DNA of 7,449 bases from Bacillota bacterium (GTDB taxonomy: Bacteria; Bacillota; Clostridia; Christensenellales; Aristaeellaceae): contig JAEVZE010000238.1 of the NCBI GenBank assembly GCA_023392395.1, positions 1 through 7,449 on the forward strand, given 5' to 3'. Made by a program: the position numbers and the translations under genes. Positions 1-5,415 of the stretch are shown here, piece after piece. Each line of letters begins with the position of its first letter. The stretch's first letter is position 1. The notes under the pieces are model-generated. The model worked only from the letters and a program-made list of their open reading frames with translations, was not told the DNA's origin and searched no databases.

Positions 1-2
1 AG

Positions 3-851
3 GTCGAACGGTCCAGGGCCATGGATCTCTTTCAGGCGGTCGACGCGCGCCTGGCGGAAAAGTGGGGGAGTTTTAAGAGCGAAATGTTCTTAGACGAAGA
101 CTATTATTCGTCGGAGAACGGTGGATCGACGGGCGGAGTGGTCGACAGCGATGCCCCCTACATGCGGGAGTGGCGCAGCGGGGGCTGTATCTGCACGCTG
201 TTCCTGACGCGCGCCAAAGACGACAAAGTGGACTTTATGATCTCCTTCGACAAGCCATCCTGGCTGAAGCTCAAGGAGAGCGAATCCCCTGCGGAGGCGG
301 GCGGTGCCCCGAACACGGTGTATTTCCGCGCCACGCGGTGGGGTATGACACCCAAAGAGGTGCAGTCGGCTGAAACCGATCATACGCTGGTTTCTTTTGA
401 TGGTCTGGATCCGGCGGAGCCGGGAACGGCGGCGACTCAGAAGCTCGACCGGGAAATTGAAGTCTTGCCCGGTTTTCCCGCCAAGGTCCACTTCTGCTTT
501 GCGGAAGGAGGGCTTTTCATCGCCGGGTATGAGTACACGCAAAAGCATCCGAATCCCGACGACTACCTGGACGACTACGCGATCCTTAAAAAGTGGCTCA
601 TCCTGCGATACGGGCAGCCGAAGGCGGACGTGGTCAGCCTGGACGGCTGGATTCAGCCCGCCGATGCGCGGCTCCACGGCAAGGATGTGCCGGATGGAAG
701 GCTGGAGTTGATCAGCCGGTTCCAGGCGGGAGATACCAGCGTTGTGCTCTCCCTGACAGGTTCCTTCGGTGATATCGAACTTGTTGAAAACTATCACAAC
801 ATCAACGAGATTCCTGTCGTTTCGACACTCTCCACACTGCCGGGGAGATGA
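3..851 (+). CDS. Unrecognised tandem-domain protein, 5'-partial
   Basis: I do not recognise a named family. Numbering from the Met encoded at 21, residues about 101-265 form one complete unit: a FRATRWGMTPKEV opening (102-114), then beta-rich sequence, then DYAILKKWLILRYGQPK (185-201) and a closing W/F-rich strand region ending in NYHN. Residues 4-76 match the second half of that unit: F4-Y28 align with Y186-W210 (sharing the W/Y-G pair at 15-16 and 197-198), and W51-F76 with F234-Y258. The visible N-terminus is therefore the tail of an earlier copy. The frame stays open to the left edge, and no convincing Shine-Dalgarno sequence precedes the ATG at 21, so I treat the gene as starting upstream of the window. 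A signal peptide or lipoprotein box may lie in the missing part. It stops at TGA 849-851 with no clear terminator before the next promoter. Coding status is confident; function is unknown. Confidence 0.75.
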   Translation, partial: VERSRAMDLFQAVDARLAEKWGSFKSEMFLDEDYYSSENGGSTGGVVDSDAPYMREWRSGGCICTLFLTRAKDDKVDFMISFDKPSWLKLKESESPAEAGGAPNTVYFRATRWGMTPKEVQSAETDHTLVSFDGLDPAEPGTAATQKLDREIEVLPGFPAKVHFCFAEGGLFIAGYEYTQKHPNPDDYLDDYAILKKWLILRYGQPKADVVSLDGWIQPADARLHGKDVPDGRLELISRFQAGDTSVVLSLTGSFGDIELVENYHNINEIPVVSTLSTLPGR

Positions 852-877
852 ACCCAGGGGCGACTCTTTGACGCGCC

Positions 878-906
878 TTGACTTCACAGGGTGCGCGTGG
901 TACAGT
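878..906 (+). promoter_or_regulatory. Sigma-A type promoter for the glycosyltransferase gene
   Basis: A -35 box TTGACT (878-883) and a -10 box TACAGT (901-906) are separated by exactly 17 bp. The -10 box is preceded by TGG, giving an extended -10 element. A start site near 913 would leave a leader of about 45 nt before the ATG at 958. It fits an independent transcript for the downstream gene. Spacing and box quality are good; activity is inferred. Confidence 0.6.
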
Positions 907-957
907 GTTTGAGGTTGAAATACCACGCCAGCGAGGCAATATAAAGGAGCCGTTTCC

Positions 958-1866
958 ATGAACCCACTGGTCAGTATCATCATTCCCAGCTACAAGCGCC
1001 CGGCGGCGTTCGTGAAGCGCGCGGTCGATTCGGCGCTCAAGCAAACCTATGAAAACATCGAAGTCGTCGTGGTGGACGACAACCCGCCAGATTCGTCCGC
1101 CCGCGAGGCGCTGGGGGTGCTTCTTGAAACCTACAAGGGCGATTCCCGGGTGCGAGCTTTGATCAATCCTCAAAACATGGGCGGTTCGGAGGCCCGGAAC
1201 GAGGGCGTGAAGGCCGCGCAGGGCGAATATCTGGCGTTTCTGGACGACGATGACGAGTTCCAACCGAAGAAGACCGAAGTGCAGCTCGCCTTCATGCTGG
1301 GAAATGGGTTGGACATGAGCTTTTCCGACTTCAAGCTGGTGGACGATTCCGGTCGCGTCGTCGACTACCGTGAGTTTTCCGATATCCCGGCTTTTGACAA
1401 GGAATCGCTCTTCAAATACCACATGCTGCGCCACATGACCGGCACCAGCACGTTCATGTACCGCGCGGAGGCGCTCCGGCGCATCGGCGGGTTTCAGCGG
1501 GCTGTCACCGGGCAGGAATTCTACCTGATGCAGCGCACCATCGAGCAGGGGCTCAAGATCGGCTACCTGCCGGGCGATTTCATCATCGCCCATTACCATG
1601 ACGAGGGGCGCATCTCCTCCGGCCCCGGCAAGATCAAGGGCGTGAACGCGCTGTATGAATTCAAAAAGGGATACTTTGACCGCCTGACGGCGCGGGAGCG
1701 CCGGTTCGTCCGCTTTCGCCACTGGGCGGTGCTCACGATGGTGTACCTCAGGGACCGTCAGATTCTCAAAATGCTTGGCGCGGCCTTCCGGATGCTCCTC
1801 GCGTCCCCCGGCGATGTGTTGAGGGAGGGCCTCAGATTCCTGAAGGGACGGTTAACCCACCGGTAA
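958..1866 (+). CDS. Family 2 (GT-A) glycosyltransferase
   Basis: This 302-residue protein probably transfers a sugar from a nucleotide-sugar donor during polysaccharide or cell-surface glycan synthesis at the cytoplasmic face of the membrane. The N-terminus is a typical GT2 Rossmann-like start, VSIIIPSYKR (5-14), followed by EVVVVDDN (35-42), which binds the nucleotide. NMGGSEARNEG (73-83) leads to the metal-binding DXD region FLDDDDE (94-100). A later segment, GQEFYLMQRTIEQG (185-198), sits where the acceptor-side acidic motif usually lies. The C-terminal 50 residues are basic and partly hydrophobic, suggesting peripheral membrane contact rather than true spanning helices. The start is clear: AAAGGAG (943-949) lies 8 nt before the ATG, and a good promoter precedes it. 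It stands alone between its own promoter and a terminator, with no other glycan genes in view, so donor and acceptor cannot be named. Family assignment is firm; substrate unknown. Confidence 0.93.
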   Translation: MNPLVSIIIPSYKRPAAFVKRAVDSALKQTYENIEVVVVDDNPPDSSAREALGVLLETYKGDSRVRALINPQNMGGSEARNEGVKAAQGEYLAFLDDDDEFQPKKTEVQLAFMLGNGLDMSFSDFKLVDDSGRVVDYREFSDIPAFDKESLFKYHMLRHMTGTSTFMYRAEALRRIGGFQRAVTGQEFYLMQRTIEQGLKIGYLPGDFIIAHYHDEGRISSGPGKIKGVNALYEFKKGYFDRLTARERRFVRFRHWAVLTMVYLRDRQILKMLGAAFRMLLASPGDVLREGLRFLKGRLTHR

Positions 1867-1875
1867 AGCTGTCAA

Positions 1876-1905
1876 AAGCGCCCGGAGCATTCGCTCCGGG
1901 CGCTT
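1876..1905. terminator. Bidirectional hairpin terminator between convergent genes
   Basis: A perfect 13-bp inverted repeat (1876-1888 and 1893-1905) surrounds an ATTC loop. It is flanked by four A's on the left (1874-1877) and by TT then GAGTTATT on the right. It lies between the convergent glycosyltransferase stop (1866) and the regulator stop (1913), so it probably serves both transcripts. The minus-strand T-run (CTTTTG) is the stronger tail. Confidence 0.75.
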
Positions 1906-1912
1906 GAGTTAT

Positions 1913-2791
1913 TCAGGACCTGTCCTGCGTTCGGACGGGGATCCAGAGCTCGCTTTTGAAGTCGGTTTTTGAGGTGTCCGGCCCCTCGTTCCAAAGGATT
2001 TCCGGCCCTCCGGTCATTTCATAACCGGAGGAAGGGAACCACTCCGCATAGATCCTGGCCCAAAGATCCTGCAGCGCCTTTGGAAATTCGCCGACGGCGG
2101 TAAAGACCGCCCATGTACACGCGGGAACGGGTAATACGGCAAAGCCTTCCGGCGCGGCAGAAGTGGTCGCTACGCCAACGTACTGGTCAAGCAACGTGCC
2201 CTCTTCGCGGCCTTCCGCGAAATTGGCGGAGACGCACAGGATGCCTTTGGGCTGAGCGTTTGAGAGCGCTTTCAAGCGCCCGACCACCTCCGGTGTGAGC
2301 TGCGCCCAGATGGAATCCATCTGCGGATTGACACCCTCGTAGATCAGTTCAATCCGCTTTTTGATCCCTACGATGCTGAAAGCCCCCATTCTTTCAACTC
2401 GGTAGTCCATTTCAATCCCTCCAGATATTTTGAGCTGAAACGTCAGAGGCGGAAACGCCTTGACGACGGTCGGATTTTTGCGGATTTGCGACGGCGTGAC
2501 GCCGTGCATGGCTTGAAATGCCCTGGAGAATGCGTCGGGAGAATCGTAGCCCAGCGCGACCGCCACATCAATGACCTTCGAGCCTTCCGAAGCGAGCGCT
2601 TCCGCCGCCATCGCCAGACGCCGCTTGCGGATGTATTCGCCAAGGGACATGCCCGACAGAAACGAGAAAATTCGCCGGAAATGGTATTCGGAGCAGTAGG
2701 CGATTCGCGACAGCGCTTCCGGGTCGATTTCATCCATCAAGTGTGCTTCGATGTAACGCATCGCGAGATTCAGTTGTTTCAATGAATCCAC
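1913..2791 (-). CDS. AraC-family regulator with GyrI-like effector domain
   Basis: This 292-residue protein is a one-component transcription regulator. Residues 1-107 are an AraC-type DNA-binding domain with two helix-turn-helix units: about 24-45 (PEALSRIAYCSEYHFRRIF) and 73-96 (VIDVAVALGYDSPDAFSRAF), followed by the family signature GVTPSQIR (97-104). Residues about 127-290 match the GyrI-like/SOB small-molecule-binding fold, starting MDYRVERM and ending in the characteristic SELWIPV (280-286). In relatives such as Rob and BmrR-like regulators this fold senses amphipathic or cationic compounds, often linked to multidrug or stress responses; the ligand here is not known. The start codon is GTG, fixed by AAGGAGG 7 nt upstream. 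It lies 119 bp past the aldolase gene on the same strand but behind a strong terminator, so it is likely transcribed separately. Its target genes cannot be read from the window; self-regulation is possible. Confidence 0.92.
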   Translation of the reverse strand: MDSLKQLNLAMRYIEAHLMDEIDPEALSRIAYCSEYHFRRIFSFLSGMSLGEYIRKRRLAMAAEALASEGSKVIDVAVALGYDSPDAFSRAFQAMHGVTPSQIRKNPTVVKAFPPLTFQLKISGGIEMDYRVERMGAFSIVGIKKRIELIYEGVNPQMDSIWAQLTPEVVGRLKALSNAQPKGILCVSANFAEGREEGTLLDQYVGVATTSAAPEGFAVLPVPACTWAVFTAVGEFPKALQDLWARIYAEWFPSSGYEMTGGPEILWNEGPDTSKTDFKSELWIPVRTQDRS

Positions 2792-2798
2792 GTTTCAA

Positions 2799-2805
2799 CC
2801 TCCTT
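2799..2805 (-). promoter_or_regulatory. Ribosome binding site setting the GTG start of the AraC regulator
   Basis: On the minus strand, AAGGAGG ends 7 nt before the GTG at 2791-2789. This near-perfect anti-16S match supports GTG as the true start, and the AraC domain begins immediately after it. Confidence 0.85.
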
Positions 2806-2812
2806 CGTGTTC

Positions 2813-2821
2813 AGAATAGCA
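2813..2821 (-). promoter_or_regulatory. Possible extended -10 element for the AraC regulator
   Basis: The minus strand carries TGCTATTCT, an extended -10 (TGn) with TATTCT as the hexamer. No good -35 box lies 16-18 bp upstream, as expected for some extended -10 promoters. The transcript would have a very short leader of about 15 nt. This is a weak call, made because the terminator at 2869-2899 implies the regulator needs its own promoter in 2792-2868. Confidence 0.25.
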
Positions 2822-2868
2822 TGTACGCCCTTCACCCGCCCGATGTTTTGCGTACCAATTTTGGCGGC

Positions 2869-2899
2869 AAAAAAAGTCCGGCGGCACAGCCGCCGGACT
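2869..2899 (-). terminator. Intrinsic terminator of the aldolase gene
   Basis: Read on the minus strand, an 11-bp perfect GC-rich stem (2899-2889 with 2885-2875) closes a 3-nt loop and is followed directly by a T-run (plus-strand A's 2869-2875). It begins 12 nt past the aldolase stop codon. It is a textbook Rho-independent terminator and separates this gene from the regulator gene downstream. Confidence 0.9.
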
Positions 2900-2910
2900 C
2901 AATGGAAGTG

Positions 2911-4200
2911 CTACTTCAGGTGAAATGCCACCTCGATGGCATTGATCTCCTCGGGGCTGATGGGCACCACGCCGCCCAGATCTTTCGAGGCGATGACGGC
3001 GGCGGCGCTGTACTCCAGCACCTCCAGCCGGTCGAAGGCGTTGAGGAGCGTCGCGCCGGTCACGATGGCACACTGGTTGTCCACGATCAGAACCGGCGCG
3101 GAGGCGGAGAAAGTGGACGCGGTCTTTTCGATGTCCAAGGTGCTTGAGGCGAAAGGAAGGCGCGGCACGCTCCGGAGCATGATGTAGCTCTCCGGGATCA
3201 GCCGGGAATCAAACGGCACATCGGTCACCGCGAAGGCCATGATGGCCGGCGGGTGCGCGATGATCACCGAGCCGATCTCCGGGTGCAGCGCGTAGATACG
3301 CTCGTGCAGGAGGGCCGAGCGGCTGGGGGTCTTGCCGGTCTCGCACATGCCGCCCTTGATGCGCACCAGGTCCTCGCTGTCCAGGTAGTTCCGGTCCTTC
3401 ATGTAGGGGGTGATCAGGAACGAGCCGTCGGTAAGCCGCTGCGAGAACGTGCCCTGGGTGCTGGTGAACAGCTTCTGATCGTAGGCCCGGTGGATCAATT
3501 GACACATGTCGCGGCGGGCGGCGCGCTCTTCGCTGGAGAACACGCCGGGCACGAAGGCGTCCATCGGCGGATGGGCCTTCGAGCTGTCCAGCGCGATTTG
3601 CACGTCCGTCAGCGCCCGGGGCGTGCCCAGTTTGTTGGCGTCGATCTCCAGGCGGCCGCAGAAGTCCAGCGTCTCAAACGCCATGAACGCGCGGAACACG
3701 TCCTTGCCACCGCACACCACACCGTGGTTTTCAAGCAGCACCGTGCTGTAGCCCTTCTCAAACTCGATCGCGATGTTGCGGCCCAGCTGCTCGCTGCCCG
3801 GCACATCGTACTTGGCCATGCCCACCTCGCCGCAGACCTGCGCGGCGTTGGGCACCAGGCGCACGTTGGGAATTTTGCGCGCCAGGGAAAACGCCACCAG
3901 CGTCGGCGGGTGCGCGTGCACGATGCCCTTGAGGTCGGCCCGAACGCGGTAGATCTCCTTGTGGAACGGAAGCTCCACCGACGGCTTGTGCAGGCCGATC
4001 AGCGTTCCGTCCGGCTTGACCTGAATGATGTCGTTTCTTGTCAGGCTGGCCTTGTCGATGCCGGACGGGGTGATCCAGATGTCGCCGTTGTCGTCACGGA
4101 CGGACAGGTTCCCTCCGGATGTCGTCGTCATTCCATAGTGATAGATGCGCCCCATCAGCATCACCAGCTGATCCGCCGGATGCAACAAATCAAACCGCAT
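2911..4200 (-). CDS. Two-domain class II aldolase/adducin protein, second domain degenerate
   Basis: Single-domain class II aldolases (FucA, AraD type, about 210-230 residues) cleave or epimerise sugar phosphates with a zinc ion. This 429-residue protein holds two such domains in tandem. Domain 1 (about 5-205) looks active: phosphate-binding TSGGNLS (27-33), catalytic E76 in PSVELPFH, zinc ligands H95 and H97 in VHAHPP, and H159 in LLENHG. In domain 2 (about 225-425) the matching positions are S295 for E76, I314 for H95 and Q376 for H159; only H316 (for H97) remains. The phosphate loop has become TQGTFS. Domain 2 is therefore probably structural or regulatory. The ATG at 4200-4198 follows a G-rich GGAGGGGG Shine-Dalgarno region about 9-12 nt upstream. 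The gene stands alone, with its own terminator and no kinase, isomerase or transporter next to it, so the substrate (a ketose or aldonate phosphate is usual) is unknown. Confidence 0.9.
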   Translation of the reverse strand: MRFDLLHPADQLVMLMGRIYHYGMTTTSGGNLSVRDDNGDIWITPSGIDKASLTRNDIIQVKPDGTLIGLHKPSVELPFHKEIYRVRADLKGIVHAHPPTLVAFSLARKIPNVRLVPNAAQVCGEVGMAKYDVPGSEQLGRNIAIEFEKGYSTVLLENHGVVCGGKDVFRAFMAFETLDFCGRLEIDANKLGTPRALTDVQIALDSSKAHPPMDAFVPGVFSSEERAARRDMCQLIHRAYDQKLFTSTQGTFSQRLTDGSFLITPYMKDRNYLDSEDLVRIKGGMCETGKTPSRSALLHERIYALHPEIGSVIIAHPPAIMAFAVTDVPFDSRLIPESYIMLRSVPRLPFASSTLDIEKTASTFSASAPVLIVDNQCAIVTGATLLNAFDRLEVLEYSAAAVIASKDLGGVVPISPEEINAIEVAFHLK

Positions 4201-4494
4201 GAGCCTTTGCCCCCTCCCTTGCCATCCTCTATTCTTTTCTCTGCGGGCGGCTTAAATTCCTGCCCGGACGCGCTTTCGCACGCAATCCGCAAAAGATTTC
4301 CATAATATGGGTGGATTGTGCATTTTGACGAAAATATGCAGCGTGAATGTATATGCGTGCATGGCATATAGTATATTTTGCATAATGTTTAAAACGATGG
4401 CAGGAATATTTCGATAATATGTAGAATATTTACAAATCAACACTGTATGGTTGGATATACACCCCTCCCAATGCATAAAGAAGGGAAATGAGCT
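4201..4494. promoter_or_regulatory. Divergent regulatory region with an AT-rich core
   Basis: This 294-bp gap separates the minus-strand aldolase from the plus-strand membrane-protein gene, so promoters for both should lie here. Bases 4301-4440 are about 31% GC against roughly 60% in flanking genes. Visible elements are TTGACG (4325-4330), TATAGT (4367-4372), TATATT (4372-4377) and TTTACA (4429-4434). None pairs with a good partner at 17 bp, so I do not name one promoter. Possible protein sites are an inverted repeat ATATGC-N7-GCATAT (4351-4369), a direct repeat GAATATTT (4404-4411 and 4424-4431, exactly 20 bp apart) and a direct repeat ATAATATG (4302-4309 and 4414-4421). No convincing gene lies within it. 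Confidence 0.5.
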
Positions 4495-5019
4495 ATGCGG
4501 TTTTTTCGATTGAAACGCCCCCGCGCCACGGCCCACCGGTCCAATTTATACCCGGTGTACGCCGTCATCGCGGTCTTTGCGGCGCTTGTGATCGCCCTGA
4601 GCGTAGTCAGTGTGCTTCTGACCCAGCGGGCCAAGCGGCTGGAGTCCGGCTACAACGTGCTGGCCGGCCACATCCAGACGGACCTCAACATGGCGCTGCG
4701 GACTTTTGAAAAGTCCAGCCTCCCCAAGGCGGATCTCGCAGGCGATGTGGTGCCCGGCATGCGCGTCTACCTGTATGCGGCGGATTCGTTCAACGAGGTG
4801 CTGGTGGACCAGTACGGGCAGGGCGCCTCTGTCCTGGACGAGAACCTGTACCAACAGATCAACCTGGCGCTGGACGATATTGAAAAGCTGGTGGGCGTCG
4901 GCCAGAGCACCGACGACGCGCTGTCGCAATTGAGCTCGTACATGGCCACCCTCAAGACCAACATGGAGGCCAAGTTCTCCTACAACAATCTACTGCTACC
5001 GCAGATGGCGATGGGGTAA
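4495..5019 (+). CDS. Small single-pass membrane protein, unknown function
   Basis: I do not recognise this 174-residue protein. A short basic N-terminus (MRFFRLKRPR, further R/H to residue 15) is followed by one hydrophobic segment at about 20-42. This predicts an N-in signal anchor with the remaining 130 residues outside the cytoplasmic membrane. There is no signal-peptidase or lipobox motif. The outer part is predicted to be helical at 44-75 and again at about 115-165, where regular leucine/isoleucine spacing suggests a coiled coil. A short beta-like VRVYLY-type stretch (89-95, RVYLYAA) lies between. The start is supported by AAGGGA (4481-4486) 8 nt before the ATG. It has no operon partner in view and lies divergent from the aldolase. 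It could be a cell-envelope or divisome-associated accessory protein, but nothing in the sequence proves that. Codon use and GC content look like the neighbours, which favours a genuine gene. Confidence 0.8.
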   Translation: MRFFRLKRPRATAHRSNLYPVYAVIAVFAALVIALSVVSVLLTQRAKRLESGYNVLAGHIQTDLNMALRTFEKSSLPKADLAGDVVPGMRVYLYAADSFNEVLVDQYGQGASVLDENLYQQINLALDDIEKLVGVGQSTDDALSQLSSYMATLKTNMEAKFSYNNLLLPQMAMG

Positions 5020-5057
5020 TGCAACGAAAATCCGCTGGTGCGGCTTTTCGTTGCATT
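5018..5057 (+). terminator. Long hairpin at the stop of the membrane-protein gene
   Basis: A 13-bp outer stem (5018-5030 with 5045-5057) starts inside the TAA stop codon. After one mismatch, an inner CCGC/GCGG stem closes a TGGT loop. AAAA and TTTT flank the inner stem, as in a bidirectional terminator, but the T-run is short and lies in the stem. Partial termination, or a 3' stabilising hairpin with read-through to the stronger terminator at 5165-5214, are both possible. Confidence 0.6.
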
Positions 5058-5214
5058 GGGAACGGCGCAGCCCTGTAACTTCGTTTACGGGCGGACCTGC
5101 GCGCAGTAAGGAATAGGCAGCCTGCGGCCGCGCATGTCGCCCTCCGGTTGCCTTGAAAGAATCGGTGGCTGCGGTTCCCACCCCCATGGGGTTGGGAACC
5201 GCAGCCACATTTTT
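5057..5214 (+). ncRNA. Candidate structured RNA with riboswitch-like fold, class unknown
   Basis: By hand folding, four helices can form. P1 pairs 5057-5072 with 5167-5180 (two 7-bp blocks and a GG bulge). P2 is a small GTAA/TTAC hairpin (5075-5078 with 5085-5088). P3 pairs 5089-5103 with 5129-5142 (13 bp with a bulged G and one mismatch). P4 pairs 5144-5149 with 5160-5165, including one G-U pair. The 3' strand of P1 is also the 5' strand of the terminator stem (5165-5208), so P1 and the terminator exclude each other, as in a transcriptional riboswitch. The cause is visible in sequence: 5056-5072 closely resembles 5192-5206. No known riboswitch consensus was recognised, no promoter is obvious just upstream, and no plus-strand gene follows. 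It could instead be a 3' UTR of the membrane-protein gene. GC-rich DNA folds easily, so confidence is limited. Confidence 0.35.
5165..5214 (+). terminator. Strong plus-strand intrinsic terminator
   Basis: A perfect 16-bp stem (5165-5180 with 5193-5208) is extended inward by CCCC/GGGG and followed by ATTTTT (5209-5214). The T-run is on the plus strand only. It must end either the membrane-protein transcript or a separate small RNA, since the next gene (rpe) is convergent. Confidence 0.75.
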
Positions 5215-5265
5215 CTCATTCCAGCCTTTTATGCGGGGTCCAGGGGGATCAGGCTCCCTTGCGGG

Positions 5266-5321
5266 GCTTTCGCGCCAAGCACAAACTTTGGCATTGAAAC
5301 AAATGTGCTTGGCGCGGAAGC
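5266..5321. repeat. Long inverted repeat, 18-bp arms
   Basis: Arms 5266-5283 and 5304-5321 pair over 18 positions (one G-U), including a perfect 13-bp core CGCGCCAAGCACA, around a 20-nt loop. A smaller hairpin GCGGC-TCT-GCCGC follows at 5331-5343. Neither arm has a T-run directly after it. The compact GC-rich palindromes look like a dispersed intergenic repeat, but copy number cannot be seen from one window. Confidence 0.6.
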
Positions 5322-5343
5322 GGGTTTGGTGCGGCTCTGCCGC

Positions 5344-5369
5344 AAAAAACGCTCCACTGGAGCGTTTTT
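5344..5369 (-). terminator. Terminator of the prkC-rsgA-rpe operon
   Basis: CGCTCC-ACT-GGAGCG (5350-5364) is extended by A5345-5349 pairing with T5365-5369. Read on the minus strand, six T's (plus-strand A5344-5349) follow the stem, 47 nt after the rpe stop. The near-symmetry makes it bidirectional, which suits the convergent arrangement. Confidence 0.8.
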
Positions 5370-5383
5370 AGAACCCCGGGGGT

Positions 5384-5404
5384 CCGGAGGGTGGAGCCCT
5401 CCGG
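5384..5404. repeat. GC-rich inverted repeat just after rpe
   Basis: CCGGAGGG (5384-5391) and CCCTCCGG (5397-5404) form a perfect 8-bp stem with a 5-nt loop, with further GGGG/CCCC outside (5378-5382 and 5409-5412). There is no adjacent T-run, so it is more likely a palindromic intergenic repeat or 3' UTR hairpin than a terminator. Confidence 0.5.
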
Positions 5405-5415
5405 CGTTCCCCTCG

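Noticed and set aside
802..1722. Minus-strand frame of 306 codons over the glycosyltransferase
   Set aside because: Antisense shadow; the plus strand has the GT2 motifs, a promoter and a ribosome site.
1913..4200. Aldolase and AraC regulator as one operon
   Set aside because: A strong intrinsic terminator (2869-2899) lies between them, so co-transcription would need substantial read-through.
3253..4305. Open frame of 350 codons on the plus strand across the aldolase gene
   Set aside because: It is the antisense shadow of a GC-rich real gene. Its composition is H/R/Q/A-rich with no domain, and it runs across the aldolase start.
4361..4417. Possible 18-residue leader peptide on the plus strand
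   Set aside because: No Shine-Dalgarno sequence and no attenuator-like structure after it; easily expected by chance.
4252..4536. Short minus-strand frames in the AT-rich intergenic region
   Set aside because: No ribosome site, low-complexity composition, and they cross the start of the membrane-protein gene.
5170..5185. Minus-strand sequence resembling a T-box (GGGTGGGAACCGCAG)
   Set aside because: It has an extra base compared with the GGGUGGNACCGCG consensus, lies in the arm of a plus-strand terminator, and is not upstream of an aminoacyl-tRNA synthetase or amino-acid gene.
5057..5214. 6S RNA, SRP RNA or a named riboswitch class
   Set aside because: The fold is a multi-helix junction rather than the 6S long bubble stem. 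It lacks the SRP GGAA apical motif, and none of the riboswitch consensus boxes I know is present.
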